Source: Calliopum simillimum
Taxonomy: Eukaryota > Arthropoda > Insecta > Diptera > Lauxaniidae
NCBI GenBank assembly: GCA_951812925.1
Contig: OX638370.1
Coordinates: 121,782,897-121,846,896 of the forward strand
Reading direction: 5' to 3'
DNA: 64,000 nt
In this document: piece after piece, positions 34,140 to 44,735 of the stretch
Layout: every line of letters begins with the position of its first letter
Numbering within the stretch: position 1 is the first letter of the stretch
Program-made: the position numbers and the translations under genes
Notes under the pieces: model-generated
Databases searched by the model: none
Seen by the model: the letters and a program-made list of their open reading frames with translations, nothing else
What the model was told of the DNA's origin: nothing

Positions 34140-34789
34140 CGCAAAAAAACTGATTATCTATTATGAAAAATTGGGTCCACTTTTGGTACGGAGCATCACA
34201 ATAAATTTTGGTTTAAGTCGGGCAATTGATTTCTTTGAAGTGAATGTATTTATACGAAGAAAATCTTTGACATTTACCAGAAAATTACTCTAAATTGCAA
34301 AATAAATTGCAATTTAAAATATATTCATTTGAAATACTAAGAAATTGCTAAGACAAATGCATACCCTACAAAGTATTTTCATAATAACTTCAATTTGAAA
34401 TGTAGCACATTCTGTTAAATAACAACAAGTAACCGTATGACAGCAAAAATTACAATGAAAACAGGAAAATGTGTGCAATTCTCATTTTACATTTTATACG
34501 AAAATTTAAATTAATAATACAATTTAAAGGAATAACAAAGATATCAAGTGAACGATAAGAAGCGAAGATGTATAGATGCATATTCATATATATATGCATA
34601 TTCATATGTAAACTCGCATGTGTACAGAGAAAGAAAAAATAAAAGGATTTTAATTCGAGGAAATAGCTTCATTTGTTTTTCTGAAAAAAGTGAATTTAAT
34701 TTTTTCTGAAGAAAAAATTTTTAGTAAAACTTTTCTTTGAGCACAATTTTTATTTAATTCAAGCAACTTAAGCAAAGGCAAAACAAAGT

Positions 34790-35020
34790 TTAAGGATGGC
34801 ATGTCTAAGGATTTTCAATTCCAAACTGCATATCGAACGAATGCACCAACAAATCAGACTGTTAAAAATTTGTTTCAAAGGTTTTAGAATGGATCTTTTT
34901 CTGGAGACGACGAGCGACAAGAAGCTCGACAAAAAGTTTCGTCCGATGAGAAAAATGTAGCTCTGTTCAAAGCTGAAATAGACAAAGATGACACAAGAAA
35001 TGATTTTTAAAGATTCGGTG
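34790..35020 (+). pseudogene. Helix-turn-helix relic of a mobile-element protein
   Basis: Frame pieces FQTAYRTNAPTNQTVKNLFQ, SSDEKNVALFKAEIDKDDTR and VRNAIGVPRIL follow the order of the N-terminal HTH pair in transposase-like insect proteins (DUF4817-type, recalled from memory). Frame changes break it at least twice. It lies 250 bp upstream of a mariner relic and may or may not be part of it. Confidence 0.45.
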
Positions 35021-35273
35021 CGAAATGCCATTGGTGTACCTCGAATATTGGATTATGGTCTGCTGTTCTCGATGGACTTCACGAATTTTAAGAGGGGAAG
35101 TTTTAAGGTCCGCAGAATCGTGAGTAAAGAGTGGAAATAAAAACACGAATTCATATATCCTGCTCAATAAACATACTGCAAGAGATTTTATCCGTTTACG
35201 CGGACTCTTATCCGAGTAAAACTATGGTATATAAGTAGCATAACCTCTTTAAGCTAGGCAGAGGGACTAACTT

Positions 35274-35522
35274 AAAGACGACCCACAGCCAGAACGGCCG
35301 ATCGAGGTAACCACTCTGAAAATCATTCAAAAAGTACAAAAATTAATATTGAAAGATGCCCGACTAAAGAAGACACATTTCGCAGAAATTATTGAAGTAT
35401 CAGATGTAACAATTTTCGAAATTTGTAACGATAATCTTGGCATGACTAAAGACAGCCCAAGATGGGCACAGAGAATGCTCAAGAAGCCTCAAAGAAATCA
35501 GCGTGTAAAGTATTTTCCTTGA
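35274..35522 (+). pseudogene. mariner transposase N-terminal/linker fragment
   Basis: An open segment of 82 codons reads KDDPQPERPIEVTTLKIIQK, VQKLILKDARLKKTHFAEII, VSDVTIFEICNDNLGMTKD and PRWAQRMLKKPQR. These match the second HTH (V..I......LGM.KV) and the WVPRML linker of mariner transposases. The catalytic domain is absent. Wording differs from the 22430-23430 copy, so it is a different mariner lineage. Confidence 0.78.
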
Positions 35523-37337
35523 GTTTTGGAAACTCTCTAGTGAAAACAGAGATGGACAAAACTTGTGTTATCAACCCGACTCCAGTGACAGTGACACAAC
35601 CACCTAAGAGACTTAAGCTCTCATATTCGGCTGGGAAAATTATGACGAGAATGTTTTAGAACTCAGAAGGGATCCTGTTGATTACAAAAATAAAGGTGTT
35701 TCCATAACCGAAGCATACTACGTTTCGAGCGGTTCAAGGAAGCCGTCGCACACTGGGGCAAGGAGCTCTCATACGTGGCATCAAATAAACGAAGCTACGC
35801 ACTGCAACCAAATAACGTATACATACTAAGGGTGGATCACTTAAGCTTTCAACAAAATTTGGTCGAATTCGACAAGAGGCCGTGGCACCTCCTATACAAG
35901 CCAAATATTAAAAACTCTATACTGATGGCACTATCTGAGATAATCAAACCAAATTTCGTTGCTACCAATAGTATAAGTCAGCTCTGATAGGAAAATTAAA
36001 GACATGCTTTCAGGTATTTTGATCAATATTGGGACTTAAAATGAGATAATTTCTTACTTAAGTGCTCGTGATAACCACCTGTCCTCTTTTCCATCTGTTT
36101 TAACAAAAACCGAATTGTTGTTCAAAATTATCTTGTCCAGAACTATACATAATGTTTATAAGTTCTTGTCTCGTGACAAATAATGAGTTAGAGGCCATTT
36201 GTAAAACAAAATTAGAAATTTTGAATGATGTCGGCAATGTAAGAAAAAATATTTTATTTTGGGTTACGTTCTAAAAATCGATGTAAATTTTAAAGTAGCA
36301 AAAAGTAGCAAAGTTTTCTTGTCGCTTCTAGAAGTCAATACTAAACGGAATATTTTTAAATCATGACTAATGCTTGGAAAGGCTTGGAACCTAATTAACT
36401 TATCTATTATTTATTTAATTTCATAAAATTTATCTTCTCCGTTTTATTTAACTTACCTACCTAAGTGTGTTAACATTTTTAAGGAGAAAAATATGTTTAT
36501 ATACGGTTACATACTTGAAGATGAAGGCTCCATGGTCAAATAACATTAAAAGTTAATAAACTTTAGCAAAAATCTGCTTTGATCAATATGGAAATAACTT
36601 ATAAAAATTATTTCAGTCTACAAAGTTAAAGTTTAGCGTGCTGTAGTGATGAAATGGGTTTGTTACAAGTCATTTGAAAAATGGCAAATAGTACGTTGGT
36701 TAATATTGTACTTAACCAATATAAAAGGATATCTTGAAATAACATTAAATTTTTTAGTTATCGCCAGGTATTGAGAGTATCTGCCCTACTGTGCGTCGGA
36801 GAGAAAAGAAATGGAAAACTTACCAAAATTGTTCTCTTTCCGAACGAGAACGGTCCTGCTCGTAATAGCCGTGTTGCGATAGCAGCCTTGCACTTAAAAA
36901 TTTTGGCTCACCCACCTTCAGATATTATTATCTATTCCCAAACTCAAAAAAAATCTTCGGGGGAAGAAGTTTAGGATTTAGTTTCAGCGTTTTTTTATTC
37001 TTTGCCCAGACAAATATAAAACCTTTTTTTTTTTTGGATGGTAGCAGAATATTATATCAAATAGGAAAATTAAATTTGTATTTGCATTTTCACTTAAAAA
37101 CTAACTTTCGCCAATGAAATCCAAAAAGAAGCTCGGCTATGTTTTGGCCAATGTTTCCCAAACAAATTTGAAAACGAGAAATCAAGTGATTTCAGTATAC
37201 CATGTGATTACTAAACAACAGTAAATGGTATGGAGCCCGGAAGGAGCGAATCATCCTATTAAACCAATTCAAAAAAAAATTTTCTTCAGTGTTTAATTGA
37301 ATGACTCACATATAACCAGAGAAAGATAGACAGTAGT
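35523..37337. other. Intronic sequence without recognised gene
   Basis: Small open frames occur (for example around 35775-35987 and 36771-36974) but no motif, splice context or repeat boundary could be assigned. Confidence 0.45.
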
Positions 37338-37349
37338 AACAGCCAACCT

Positions 37350-37412
37350 TTGGCCCTATTGGCCCTATGCTCCTCCTAGGAGTTAAAGGAGAATACATAC
37401 ATACATACATAC
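37350..37412 (+). mobile_element. 63-bp 5'-truncated LINE/SINE 3' end with 12-bp TSD
   Basis: GGCCCTATTGGCCCTATG, then CTCCTAGGAGTTAAAGGAG and a (ATAC)n tail, flanked by AACAGCCAACCT at 37338-37349 and 37413-37424. Same family as 33929-33974. The CTCCT..AGGAG self-complementary end suggests a conserved 3' hairpin recognised by the reverse transcriptase. Confidence 0.88.
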
Positions 37413-37633
37413 AACAGCCAACCTAGACAGCTGGTTGGCTGGTAGTAATTTAACACTTTCCAACCCATTATTTGGTTTTTTTTTTTTTCTTTCTCTTTAT
37501 GCAGAGCACTTGCAGCACTTTAGATATTGTAGCAACAACAACAAAATATGCAATGCAACAACTTTGGGGATTGAGCAAAACTGTTGCTAAAAGAAAATAC
37601 AAATTATGAATATTTTCTGTAAAAAAATATATA

Positions 37634-37908
37634 TGTCGTATTTTCATCCATTTTTAATTATTTTAACAAAAACTTCGTATTTTACTTTAAATTTAAATTA
37701 TTTTATTTTTTTTTTAAAATTCAATTTGAAAATTATTTTTTTTGAATTTAAAAACGAGGCAGTCTCGATCTCGCCACTACCGTTTTTAGAATAATTTTAT
37801 ATGTTGCTTTCTCAAAATTATTCAGTAGCGCCAGTCGATTCCACCCAAGCTTTGACATAAGAGTCGCCGCTTGTCGTTTTGTATTTAAAAGTACACAGTA
37901 CTACGGCA
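37634..37908 (-). repeat. gypsy-like 3' LTR (275 bp)
   Basis: On the minus strand it starts TGCCGTAGTACTGTG and ends GAAAATACGACA. By direct reading it is identical to the other LTR, including a T10 tract. It carries the Gag start codon six codons from its end, so transcripts reading out of it could begin a short frame into host DNA. Confidence 0.95.
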
Positions 37909-37970
37909 CGGCCATCCTGGCGTTTCGCACGTCCTCGTGCGACTCATCTGAAACAAAGACAAAATTCTTT
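37909..37970 (-). other. Region before 3' LTR: presumed plus-strand primer and hairpin
   Basis: The minus strand just upstream of the 3' LTR ends GCCAGGATGGCCG, a weak purine tract where plus-strand priming should occur. Immediately further upstream CGCACG-TCCT-CGTGCG (37926-37941) is a perfect 6-bp hairpin. No classical long polypurine tract is present. Confidence 0.5.
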
Positions 37971-38236
37971 ACAGTATTTCATTCTACCACTCGGCCAATT
38001 CTGACCAGAATAAAATTTTCATTAACAAAAAAAAAAAAAAAAATTTTATTAGCTTCTTCATACATAATTTAACTACAAACTTAACTTCTATTACAATTTT
38101 ATAGTTCATCAACAAATCAACAGTCCTATTTTATTAAACGATTCAAATGCCATTTGTCATGTCCCATATAATATTACATGAAACACCAAAAATAAAAATA
38201 AAAATCAACTTCAAACATAATAAACATTGATCAGTC

Positions 38237-38443
38237 AAGTAATTTCTCTCCAATTACTTAAAAAAAATCAATTATCACTTCTATCCAGTGACAACATAGT
38301 AACCTCTATCTGGTTACTAAACTCAACAATCACTTCTATCCAGTGATTTTACAATGCCTCTATCCGGCACAAATAACTCATACCACCTCTATCCGGTGAT
38401 ATTTTTACAATTTTACACATTTACATTGCCTCTATCCAGCAAT
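38237..38443 (-). repeat. Array of seven mini-hairpins with constant loop
   Basis: In the 3' UTR between the pol stop and the 3' LTR. Plus-strand loops are TCTCTCC, TCTATCC, TCTATCT, TCTATCC, TCTATCC, TCTATCC and TCTATCC (in element RNA mostly GGATAGA). Stems differ but stay self-complementary: AAGTAATT/AATTACTT (38237-38259), TCACT/AGTGA (38275-38291), TAGTAACC/GGTTACTA (38297-38319), AATCACT/AGTGATT (38328-38348), TGCC/GGCA (38355-38369), CACC/GGTG (38384-38398) and ATTGC/GCAAT (38425-38443, one extra mismatch pair). A decayed eighth is near 38447. Spacing is 24-43 bp. Confidence 0.9.
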
Positions 38444-38521
38444 GCAATCACTTCTGACCACAACAATGCATATTACATCCTTACATTTCAAATTACATTA
38501 ATCATACATAAACAGAAAAAT

Positions 38522-41500
38522 TCAATTATTCTGCTCTTCATCATTATCATCATCAATTTCAACAGGGACGTGACCTTCAGGCATTCGTCTCATACGGTCA
38601 TGAGCATACTTGTACGTCCGATTACAATTTAAAGACTTAACAACATATCGGTCACCGTCCAAAACTTCTGTCACTTTAAATGGACCTTTGAACTTTGGGT
38701 CGAGCTTTGTTTGATTACGTTCTTCATTTTGTAATAAAACAAAGTCACCTACCACAAATTTGTCCAGTCTTGCTTTAGTACTATCAAATCTTATTTTATC
38801 ATAGCATGCATTTTTTTCCATATTAGAGATGGCCTTATTTCGAGCTTCATCAAGGTTTACTAATGGTTCACTTGCATCAGACACTAATATTTCAATAGGT
38901 CTAGCTACTTTACCTATAAGCAATTCTAAAGGACTATGTTTGGTAACTCGACTTTGGGTACAATTTAATGCTAACTGAACATCAGGGAGAGCATCCTGCC
39001 AGGCGCGATTACTTGTTTCAACTGCAGTGAGCATGTTCTTTAACGTGCTCATTACACGCTCAACTTGGCCATTTGCACGAGCACTACCGGTTGCAATCAA
39101 ATGTAGATTAATATTGTGTGATCTACAAAATTCACTAAATTCTCGACTCGCGAAACAACGGCCTTGATCAGCTATAACTCGTATTGGGGCACCAAACAAA
39201 GAGATAGCTTGCTTTAATGCTGCAATGCTACTAAGGGTATCTATGTTAGTTGTATGATACAACAAAACGTATTTTGTGAACGCATCTATCAACACAAAAA
39301 CGTACTCTTTTCTGTCACTTTTTCCACTCAACTTTCCAGTCGCGTCAATATGTAGAGTGTGCCAAGGAACTGCTATTTTAGGTATAGAATGTAATTCAGC
39401 TTGGATTTTACCGGAGTGAGACTTGGAAATTTTACATGTCACGCAATTATCCACAAATTTCCCCACGAATTTCGACATTTTTTCGAACCAATAATTTTCG
39501 TAGACTTTCTCTAGGGTTTTCTCATAGCCCAAATGCATCAGTGCTTCGTGAGTGTTATTGATGATTGACCATCTTAAAGACCTGGGAACTATTGGCAAAC
39601 ATCTTGATCTACCATTACGTTGTATTTTTCTATAAAGAACTCCTGATCGAATGTCATAAGTCTGAGAAATGTCGTCATTTAACCTATTCTCATTTAAATC
39701 AGATACAATTTTTACAATTTCAGCATCTTGCTGTTGCTCTGCCAAAAGCCAATTATCAGACAACTCAGTTATGTTAACATACTTTGGCTCAATTTTCTCG
39801 TATACTTTAGCAGAAGAAGGTAGTGGATTCCTTGAAAAGAAGTCTGCATGACACATGTTATTTCCTTTTCTATAAACAACCTCAAATTCAAAAGCCTGTA
39901 AGAAAGCCCACCATTTGTGCACTCGGGGAGTAAGGTCAAGTTTTTTACGTGAAGCTTGTAAAGAGTTACAGTCAGTAACAACAACAAAGCTACGCCCGTG
40001 TAAGTAGTGTCTAAAATGCTTAATTGCATTGACAACAGCAAAAGTCTCCAACTCGTACGAGTGGTACTTGGATTCAGCAGACAAAGTACGCTTGCTATAA
40101 TAGGCAACTACAAAAGATTATGTATCTTTTTTTCTGCATTAAAACAGCACCGTATCCAATAGCACTAGCATCTGTGTGAAGCTCTATTGGACATGAAGGA
40201 TCAAATATTGTTAGTACAGGCTCAGAAGTCAATACTAATATTATTTGCTGTCTTATAGCTTCATGTACAGGTTTCCAATCAATTTTACTCTTACAAGACG
40301 TCAAAGTATACAATGGAGCCATAATTTGAGAAAACTTAGGAACAAACTTCCTAAAGTAAGATGCAAGTCCTATAAATTGCCGTAACTGAGTAACAGTTTC
40401 AGGTGGAGGCAGAGCTGTTAAAGCTTCAATCTTTTTGGGGTTTGGTTTCATCACACCAGCACTGACCTCAAAACCAAGGTATTGTACTTTCTGTTTAAAG
40501 AAAGAACACTTTTTCAGGTTCAGTGAGAATCCTTTATCGGTGAGCACTTGAAGTACAATACGGAGTCTTTCCAATGCCTCTTCAGCATTATTGGCTACAA
40601 TAAGGATATCATCCATGTACACAACAACAAAAGAATTGACCAAATTACCTAAAGCATTCATCACCGCACGTTGAAAAACTGACGGTGCATTTCTGAGACC
40701 AAATGGCATGGTCATAAATTCATATTGACCGTCAGGGGTTACAAAAGCTGTATATTCAATTGAGTCAGAATGGATAGGTATTTGATGAAACCCTGAAGCC
40801 ATGTCTAGGCTAGTAAAGAAATAAGAGCCATGCAGCCGGTCAATTTGATCTGAAATGAGCGGTAATGGAAATCTGTCTGGAATAGTATTATCATTTAATT
40901 CACGAAAATCCACACACATGCGATCCGAACCGTATTTTTTCTTCACAAGAAGTATGGGACTCGCAAAAGGTGATGAACTAGGACGAATAATACCACAATT
41001 TAAAAGTTCAATAATTCTATCTCGAACAATACTACGCTCTTCGGTACTTAATCGATAGGGTCGTCTATAAACTGTTTTGTTAGGATCTTTAAGTCGTATC
41101 TGCATTGGTGCTGTATCAGCATGAGAGCTAGGGATTCCCGTTATAAAATTCCGTTTGAAAGAATTCAAAATATCTATCAACTTTGGTTTAAGATCCTGGG
41201 AAATGTCTGTATCTACTAAATTAAAATTTATAATTTCAGGCGGAATTGCTTCACAAGAATAAACAAAATTTACCTTACTGAAACATAGTTTGTCTGAGGT
41301 CATATGCACAGCAATACCTTGATTAAGAATTTCGCGACCAACTATTATTTTATGACGCAAATACGAATCTGGCAAAACATGAAACAAAATTTCGCAAACA
41401 ATGCCATCAACTTCAATAACCGTAAGAATTTGAATTGTACTGTTTACACTCGTTTGTCCTATTCCTGTCATTGTCACTACATTAAAACTACGTTTACCAC

Positions 41501-41678
41501 GAAATTTAGAACTCACTGATTCTTGAATCAACGAACATTCTGAACCAGAATCATAAAAAAATACAAATTTCTCACCAAAGTGATGCAATGCTCCAGCAGG
41601 TGTACCGACAACACATAAGTCCACTCTTCGATCAGTTGAAGAAACTCCATCACTATCACCAATTCTTTTCCGCACAAT
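38522..41678 (-). pseudogene. pol of the Mdg3-like element: PR-RT-RH-IN
   Basis: Enzymes for replication and integration. Protease: FFYDSGSECSLI (catalytic DSG, near 41560). RT: LDMASGFHQIPI, MPFGLRNAPSVFQ and the YMDD box in VVVYMDDILIVA (near 40610). RNase H: ELHTDASAIGYGAVL (near 40170). A frameshift in an A7 run plus a following TAA breaks it near 40110-40125. The second part (40084-38522) holds AESKYHSYELE, the integrase HHCC zinc region (CVTCK), and the DDE triad contexts HIDATG, IADQGRCF and NGQVERVM. A GPF/Y-like C terminus (KFKGPFKVTEVLDGDRYVV) follows. It is in the same frame as gag, separated by one stop codon. Confidence 0.92.
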
Positions 41679-42543
41679 TTAGGGGCAGCTGGATGCGTAG
41701 TGATCAGTATCTTGACAATTGAAACAGGTAACACTTGGCTTCACTTGATTTTTAAAATTATTATTGTTGCTCAAATTTGCAACATGTGTGTTGATGTTTT
41801 TAAATCTGCATTGCAATGCCTTATGTCCGGGCTTGCCACAATTAAAACATTGCACGCTTGATGATGATGTTGACGCCTTGTACCTTTTTGTGTCAGGACC
41901 ACTTACATCATTCTGCGTTACTGCTTTCTTCTTAAGAAAAGACATAGCCTTCAGCTCTTGTTGTAGCAAATTTCTTGTGCCAATATCTGTAGTAAAAGTC
42001 AAACGATGCACTCTAGGCTCAAACTGAGAAATATGGGCTAACACTGTGGATACAGCTATCTGCTCAGTAGACAAGTTTTTCCATCTAGCCATCAAAGATG
42101 TTAGCAGGGTTGCAGCATATGCAGATAGGCATTCACTGTCCTTAGGTCGACTGTTGTTTAAATTCATCAAAAATGCAGCTGCGGTTTCGGGGCAATCGTA
42201 TCGCGCAGAAAAAATTTCCTTAAATTCTGCCCAGGTCATTTCTGGATAAGACACTTGAGATAGCCAGACGGATGCCTGCCCTTTGAGAGCACGAGGCATT
42301 TTTCAGAGACTGCTCAGAGATGCACATGTCCGCCATTGCGATCCAAGCTCGAGCGTCAGCATTCTCAACATCTGGGTTGAATTCCGGGAAATACGTATTA
42401 ACGCTGGACGATGGCTTGAGTGCTTCTACAATGGCCAAAAAGCTACGATTTTGTTGCTCGAACAATAGGCGCCATTTTTCTTCGCTTGAATCTTGTAGGG
42501 AATTTTGAGTCAATCCCACTTCTGATGTCGTATTTTCATCCAT
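41679..42543 (-). pseudogene. gag of the Mdg3-like element, frameshifted
   Basis: Gag packages the element RNA. Translation would start at the ATG at 42543-42541 inside the LTR, run through the primer-binding site (SEVGLT), then a capsid-like region (WRLLFEQQNR; ALKGQASVWLSQVSYPEM, WAEFKEIFSARYDCPET). Two CCHC zinc knuckles follow: CFNCGKPGHKALQC and CFNCQDTDHYASSC. The frame breaks near 42300, where part of the capsid start seems deleted (SEQSLK joins PRALKGQ in another frame). It ends at TAA 41679-41681, directly in frame with pol. Confidence 0.88.
42512..42525 (-). other. Primer-binding site, tRNA-Leu-like
   Basis: TCAGAAGTGGGATT starts immediately after the 5' LTR. It matches, from memory, the complement of the tRNA-Leu 3' region (..AATCCCACTTCTGACACCA) but begins several bases in from the CCA end, as reported for Mdg3-type elements. 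It is inside the gag reading frame. Confidence 0.65.
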
Positions 42544-42800
42544 TTTTAATTATTTTAACAAAAACTTCGTATTTTACTTTAAATTTAAATTATTTTATTT
42601 TTTTTTTAAAATTCAATTTGAAAATTATTTTTTTTGAATTTAAAAACGAGGCAGTCTCGATCTCGCCACTACCGTTTTTAGAATAATTTTATATGTTGCT
42701 TTCTCAAAATTATTCAGTAGCGCCAGTCGATTCCACCCAAGCTTTGACATAAGAGTCGCCGCTTGTCGTTTTGTATTTAAAAGTACACAGTACTACGGCA
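42526..42800 (-). repeat. gypsy-like 5' LTR (275 bp)
   Basis: Identical to 37634-37908. Contains the promoter region for the element; the AT-rich U3-like stretch and ACTACCG..GCGCTACTGAATAATT blocks are visible. The Gag ATG (42543-42541) lies inside it. Confidence 0.95.
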
Positions 42801-43755
42801 TATAATATAAAACGCATTCATTCAGATAGAAAGTTGTGAAAGTACTAAGTAAGTACTCCCGAACAAATTTGATGATACAAAGAATTTTTGCTATTTTGAC
42901 TTTGGGAAAGCTTAAGTACTACGTAAGCTTTACAAATGTGAAAACTGAGCAAAAACACCACAAATGTTATACAAATGGATAATGTTTTGCGCAAAGCTCT
43001 TTTTGCTCGATTGAATTTTTTTATTTCATATACCCCATCAGTTTTTAAGTTTGATTTCTAAATGGTTCATAAAATAAGAGGTGCATTCGAAGGATAATTT
43101 TAACACTTTGACAACGAAGATCTCGATGATGAGCTCTATTTATTTAGGTATATAATATACAAAAAAGACATTGAAAATCAGATAAAACCTATTGTATTTA
43201 TATCATACTTTTTACAAAGTTCTTCAATATTTTTATATCAAGTGTACACATATAGATATATACAGTGCCATTGAAAATAGCACCAATGCAGATTTAAAAC
43301 TATGAAAATGAATGAAGAAAATTACAAGCAAAAGAAAAAGAAAATAAAAGATAAATAAAAATAAATAAAGAAATTCTCTAAAATGCAACAATGAGTTGTC
43401 AGGAGAGAATGGATGAAACAAAAAAGCGCACAACTTTATTTCATTTCATACTTTTGTTCTGGTTGCTAGTGTTTTTTCTTTCCCATACCTTACTTATTGT
43501 TCAAGAAAAAAAGGAAGACAGGATGCTGCAGAAGGACCAAGCAAAGCATGCATCTCAAGGATATTATCATTTATAAAAATGAAATATTTTACGCAACTAT
43601 AAAAGTTTAAATTTAACGATATCAAAACCAAAATAGTGAGTAAGGAGAGGAAGAAACAGCAATAAATACACAAGCGACGAAACAAAAGTTAAAAATGTCC
43701 ACGTATTTATAACAATGTATCAAAAGAAAAATAGTTAAGAATCTATTTTTGATAA
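42801..43755. other. Intronic sequence, nothing recognised
   Basis: Apart from the TATA duplication of the gypsy element (42801-42804), no feature is supported. A-rich AAAATAAAAGATAAATAAAA wording occurs near 43340. Confidence 0.5.
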
Positions 43756-43864
43756 TGGGGGTTATCGCGAATCAAGATTCCCGGGGAATTTTCTTAAACT
43801 GCAATAGAGAACGCACGGCAGTTCGAGAAAATTCCCCGGGAATCTTGATTCACGATAGCCCCCA
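43756..43864. repeat. 109-bp near-perfect hairpin
   Basis: Arms 43756-43794 (TGGGGGTTATCGCGAATCAA, GATTCCCGGGGAATTTTCT) and 43826-43864 are complementary with about two mismatches. The loop is 31 nt. A palindromic MITE is most likely; transcribed from either strand it would fold like a long miRNA precursor. Confidence 0.8.
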
Positions 43865-44050
43865 ATATATTTTTATTCGGTACATACAGGCATTTATTTA
43901 ACAGATCTGAAAGGTAGTTTAAAACTGTGTCTAGGAAAACTCAGAATTTTCAGATATTCTAGTTACAGAATTTTGTCTAACATCCCATTTTTCTGTATAG
44001 GTCTTTCCTGATTATTTTGAATAAACATATATGCCAGCATTTATGTTCTT

Positions 44051-44735
44051 GCGGTCGCTGATTCCATATCTGAAACCCATTTTAAGAACTCAAAATACTA
44101 TCATATCACGTTTAAATTGTGACTTGAAGAGTTTTTGAGGTCGTTGATTCTGAATTCGGCAAAATGGAGGATAATTTTCTATAAAAAAAAGAATCATATC
44201 AAAACAAAGTTGTGGCTTTTTTTTGGGTTGCGCATCCCCAATTTGGTATCAACTTTTCTGAAAACAAAATCGCGGTTACAAAATGGCAGACAATTTTCTC
44301 AAGAAGTGATTGTATCAAAAAAAAATTCTGGCTAGGAGGCTTTTAAGATTACTAATTCTAAATTTTGGAAAAAATTTTGGAAAACAAAATGGCGGATCCA
44401 AAATAGCGGACAGCTTTCTCAAAAAATAATCAGATCACGATAAAATAGTGGAGAGGTGAGGTCGCAGATTTCGAATCCGGGTCCAACTTTTTCGAAAATA
44501 GAATTATATCAAAACAAAGTTGTGGCTTCTTTGGAAAACAAAATGGCGGACAATTTTCTATAAGAAAAGTATCATATCAAAACAAAGTTCTGGCTAAGGG
44601 GAATTTTTGAGATCGCTGATTCCAAATTCGGTATCAAGTTTTTTGATCCAAGATGACGCACAATTTTCTCAAGAAATGATTGTATCAAAACAAAATTGTA
44701 GTTTTGTTTTTGAGATTTCTGATTTCAAATTATGG
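44051..44735. repeat. Diverged tandem array, unit ~90-145 bp
   Basis: Six to seven units, each opening with GAGGTCGCTGATTCTGAATT-like wording, then AAAACAAAATGGCGGA, ACAATTTTCTCAAGAAATGA and TCATATCAAAACAAAGTTGT. Landmarks are near 44051, 44138, 44225, 44345, 44460, 44607 and 44705. The opening motif also occurs, inverted twice, in the 24135-24620 element. Confidence 0.75.

Larger units (their letters stand above)
37634..42800 (-). mobile_element. Mdg3-like Ty3/gypsy LTR retrotransposon, recent but broken
   Basis: 5167 bp on the minus strand. It has two identical 275-bp LTRs (TG..CA), a TATA target duplication (37630-37633, 42801-42804), a tRNA-Leu-like primer-binding site, gag with two zinc knuckles, a pol ordered protease-RT-RNase H-integrase, and no env. 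The domain order and DNA-level features fit the Mdg3 branch of insect Ty3/gypsy elements. Breaks: a frameshift with apparent deletion in gag (near 42300), a TAA between gag and pol (41679-41681) and a frameshift with stop in RNase H (near 40110). It lies in the 19.7-kb intron, co-oriented with the host gene. Confidence 0.93.

Noticed and set aside
36771..36974. 67-codon plus frame with mixed composition
   Set aside because: No motif, splice context or neighbouring relic to support coding.
38237..38443. CRISPR-like array
   Set aside because: Repeats are hairpins of changing stem sequence in a eukaryotic retrotransposon 3' UTR; no constant 25-40 bp repeat or unique spacers.
43234..43433. Hydrophobic 66-codon minus frame
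   Set aside because: A-rich tract read backwards; no start context or conservation evidence.
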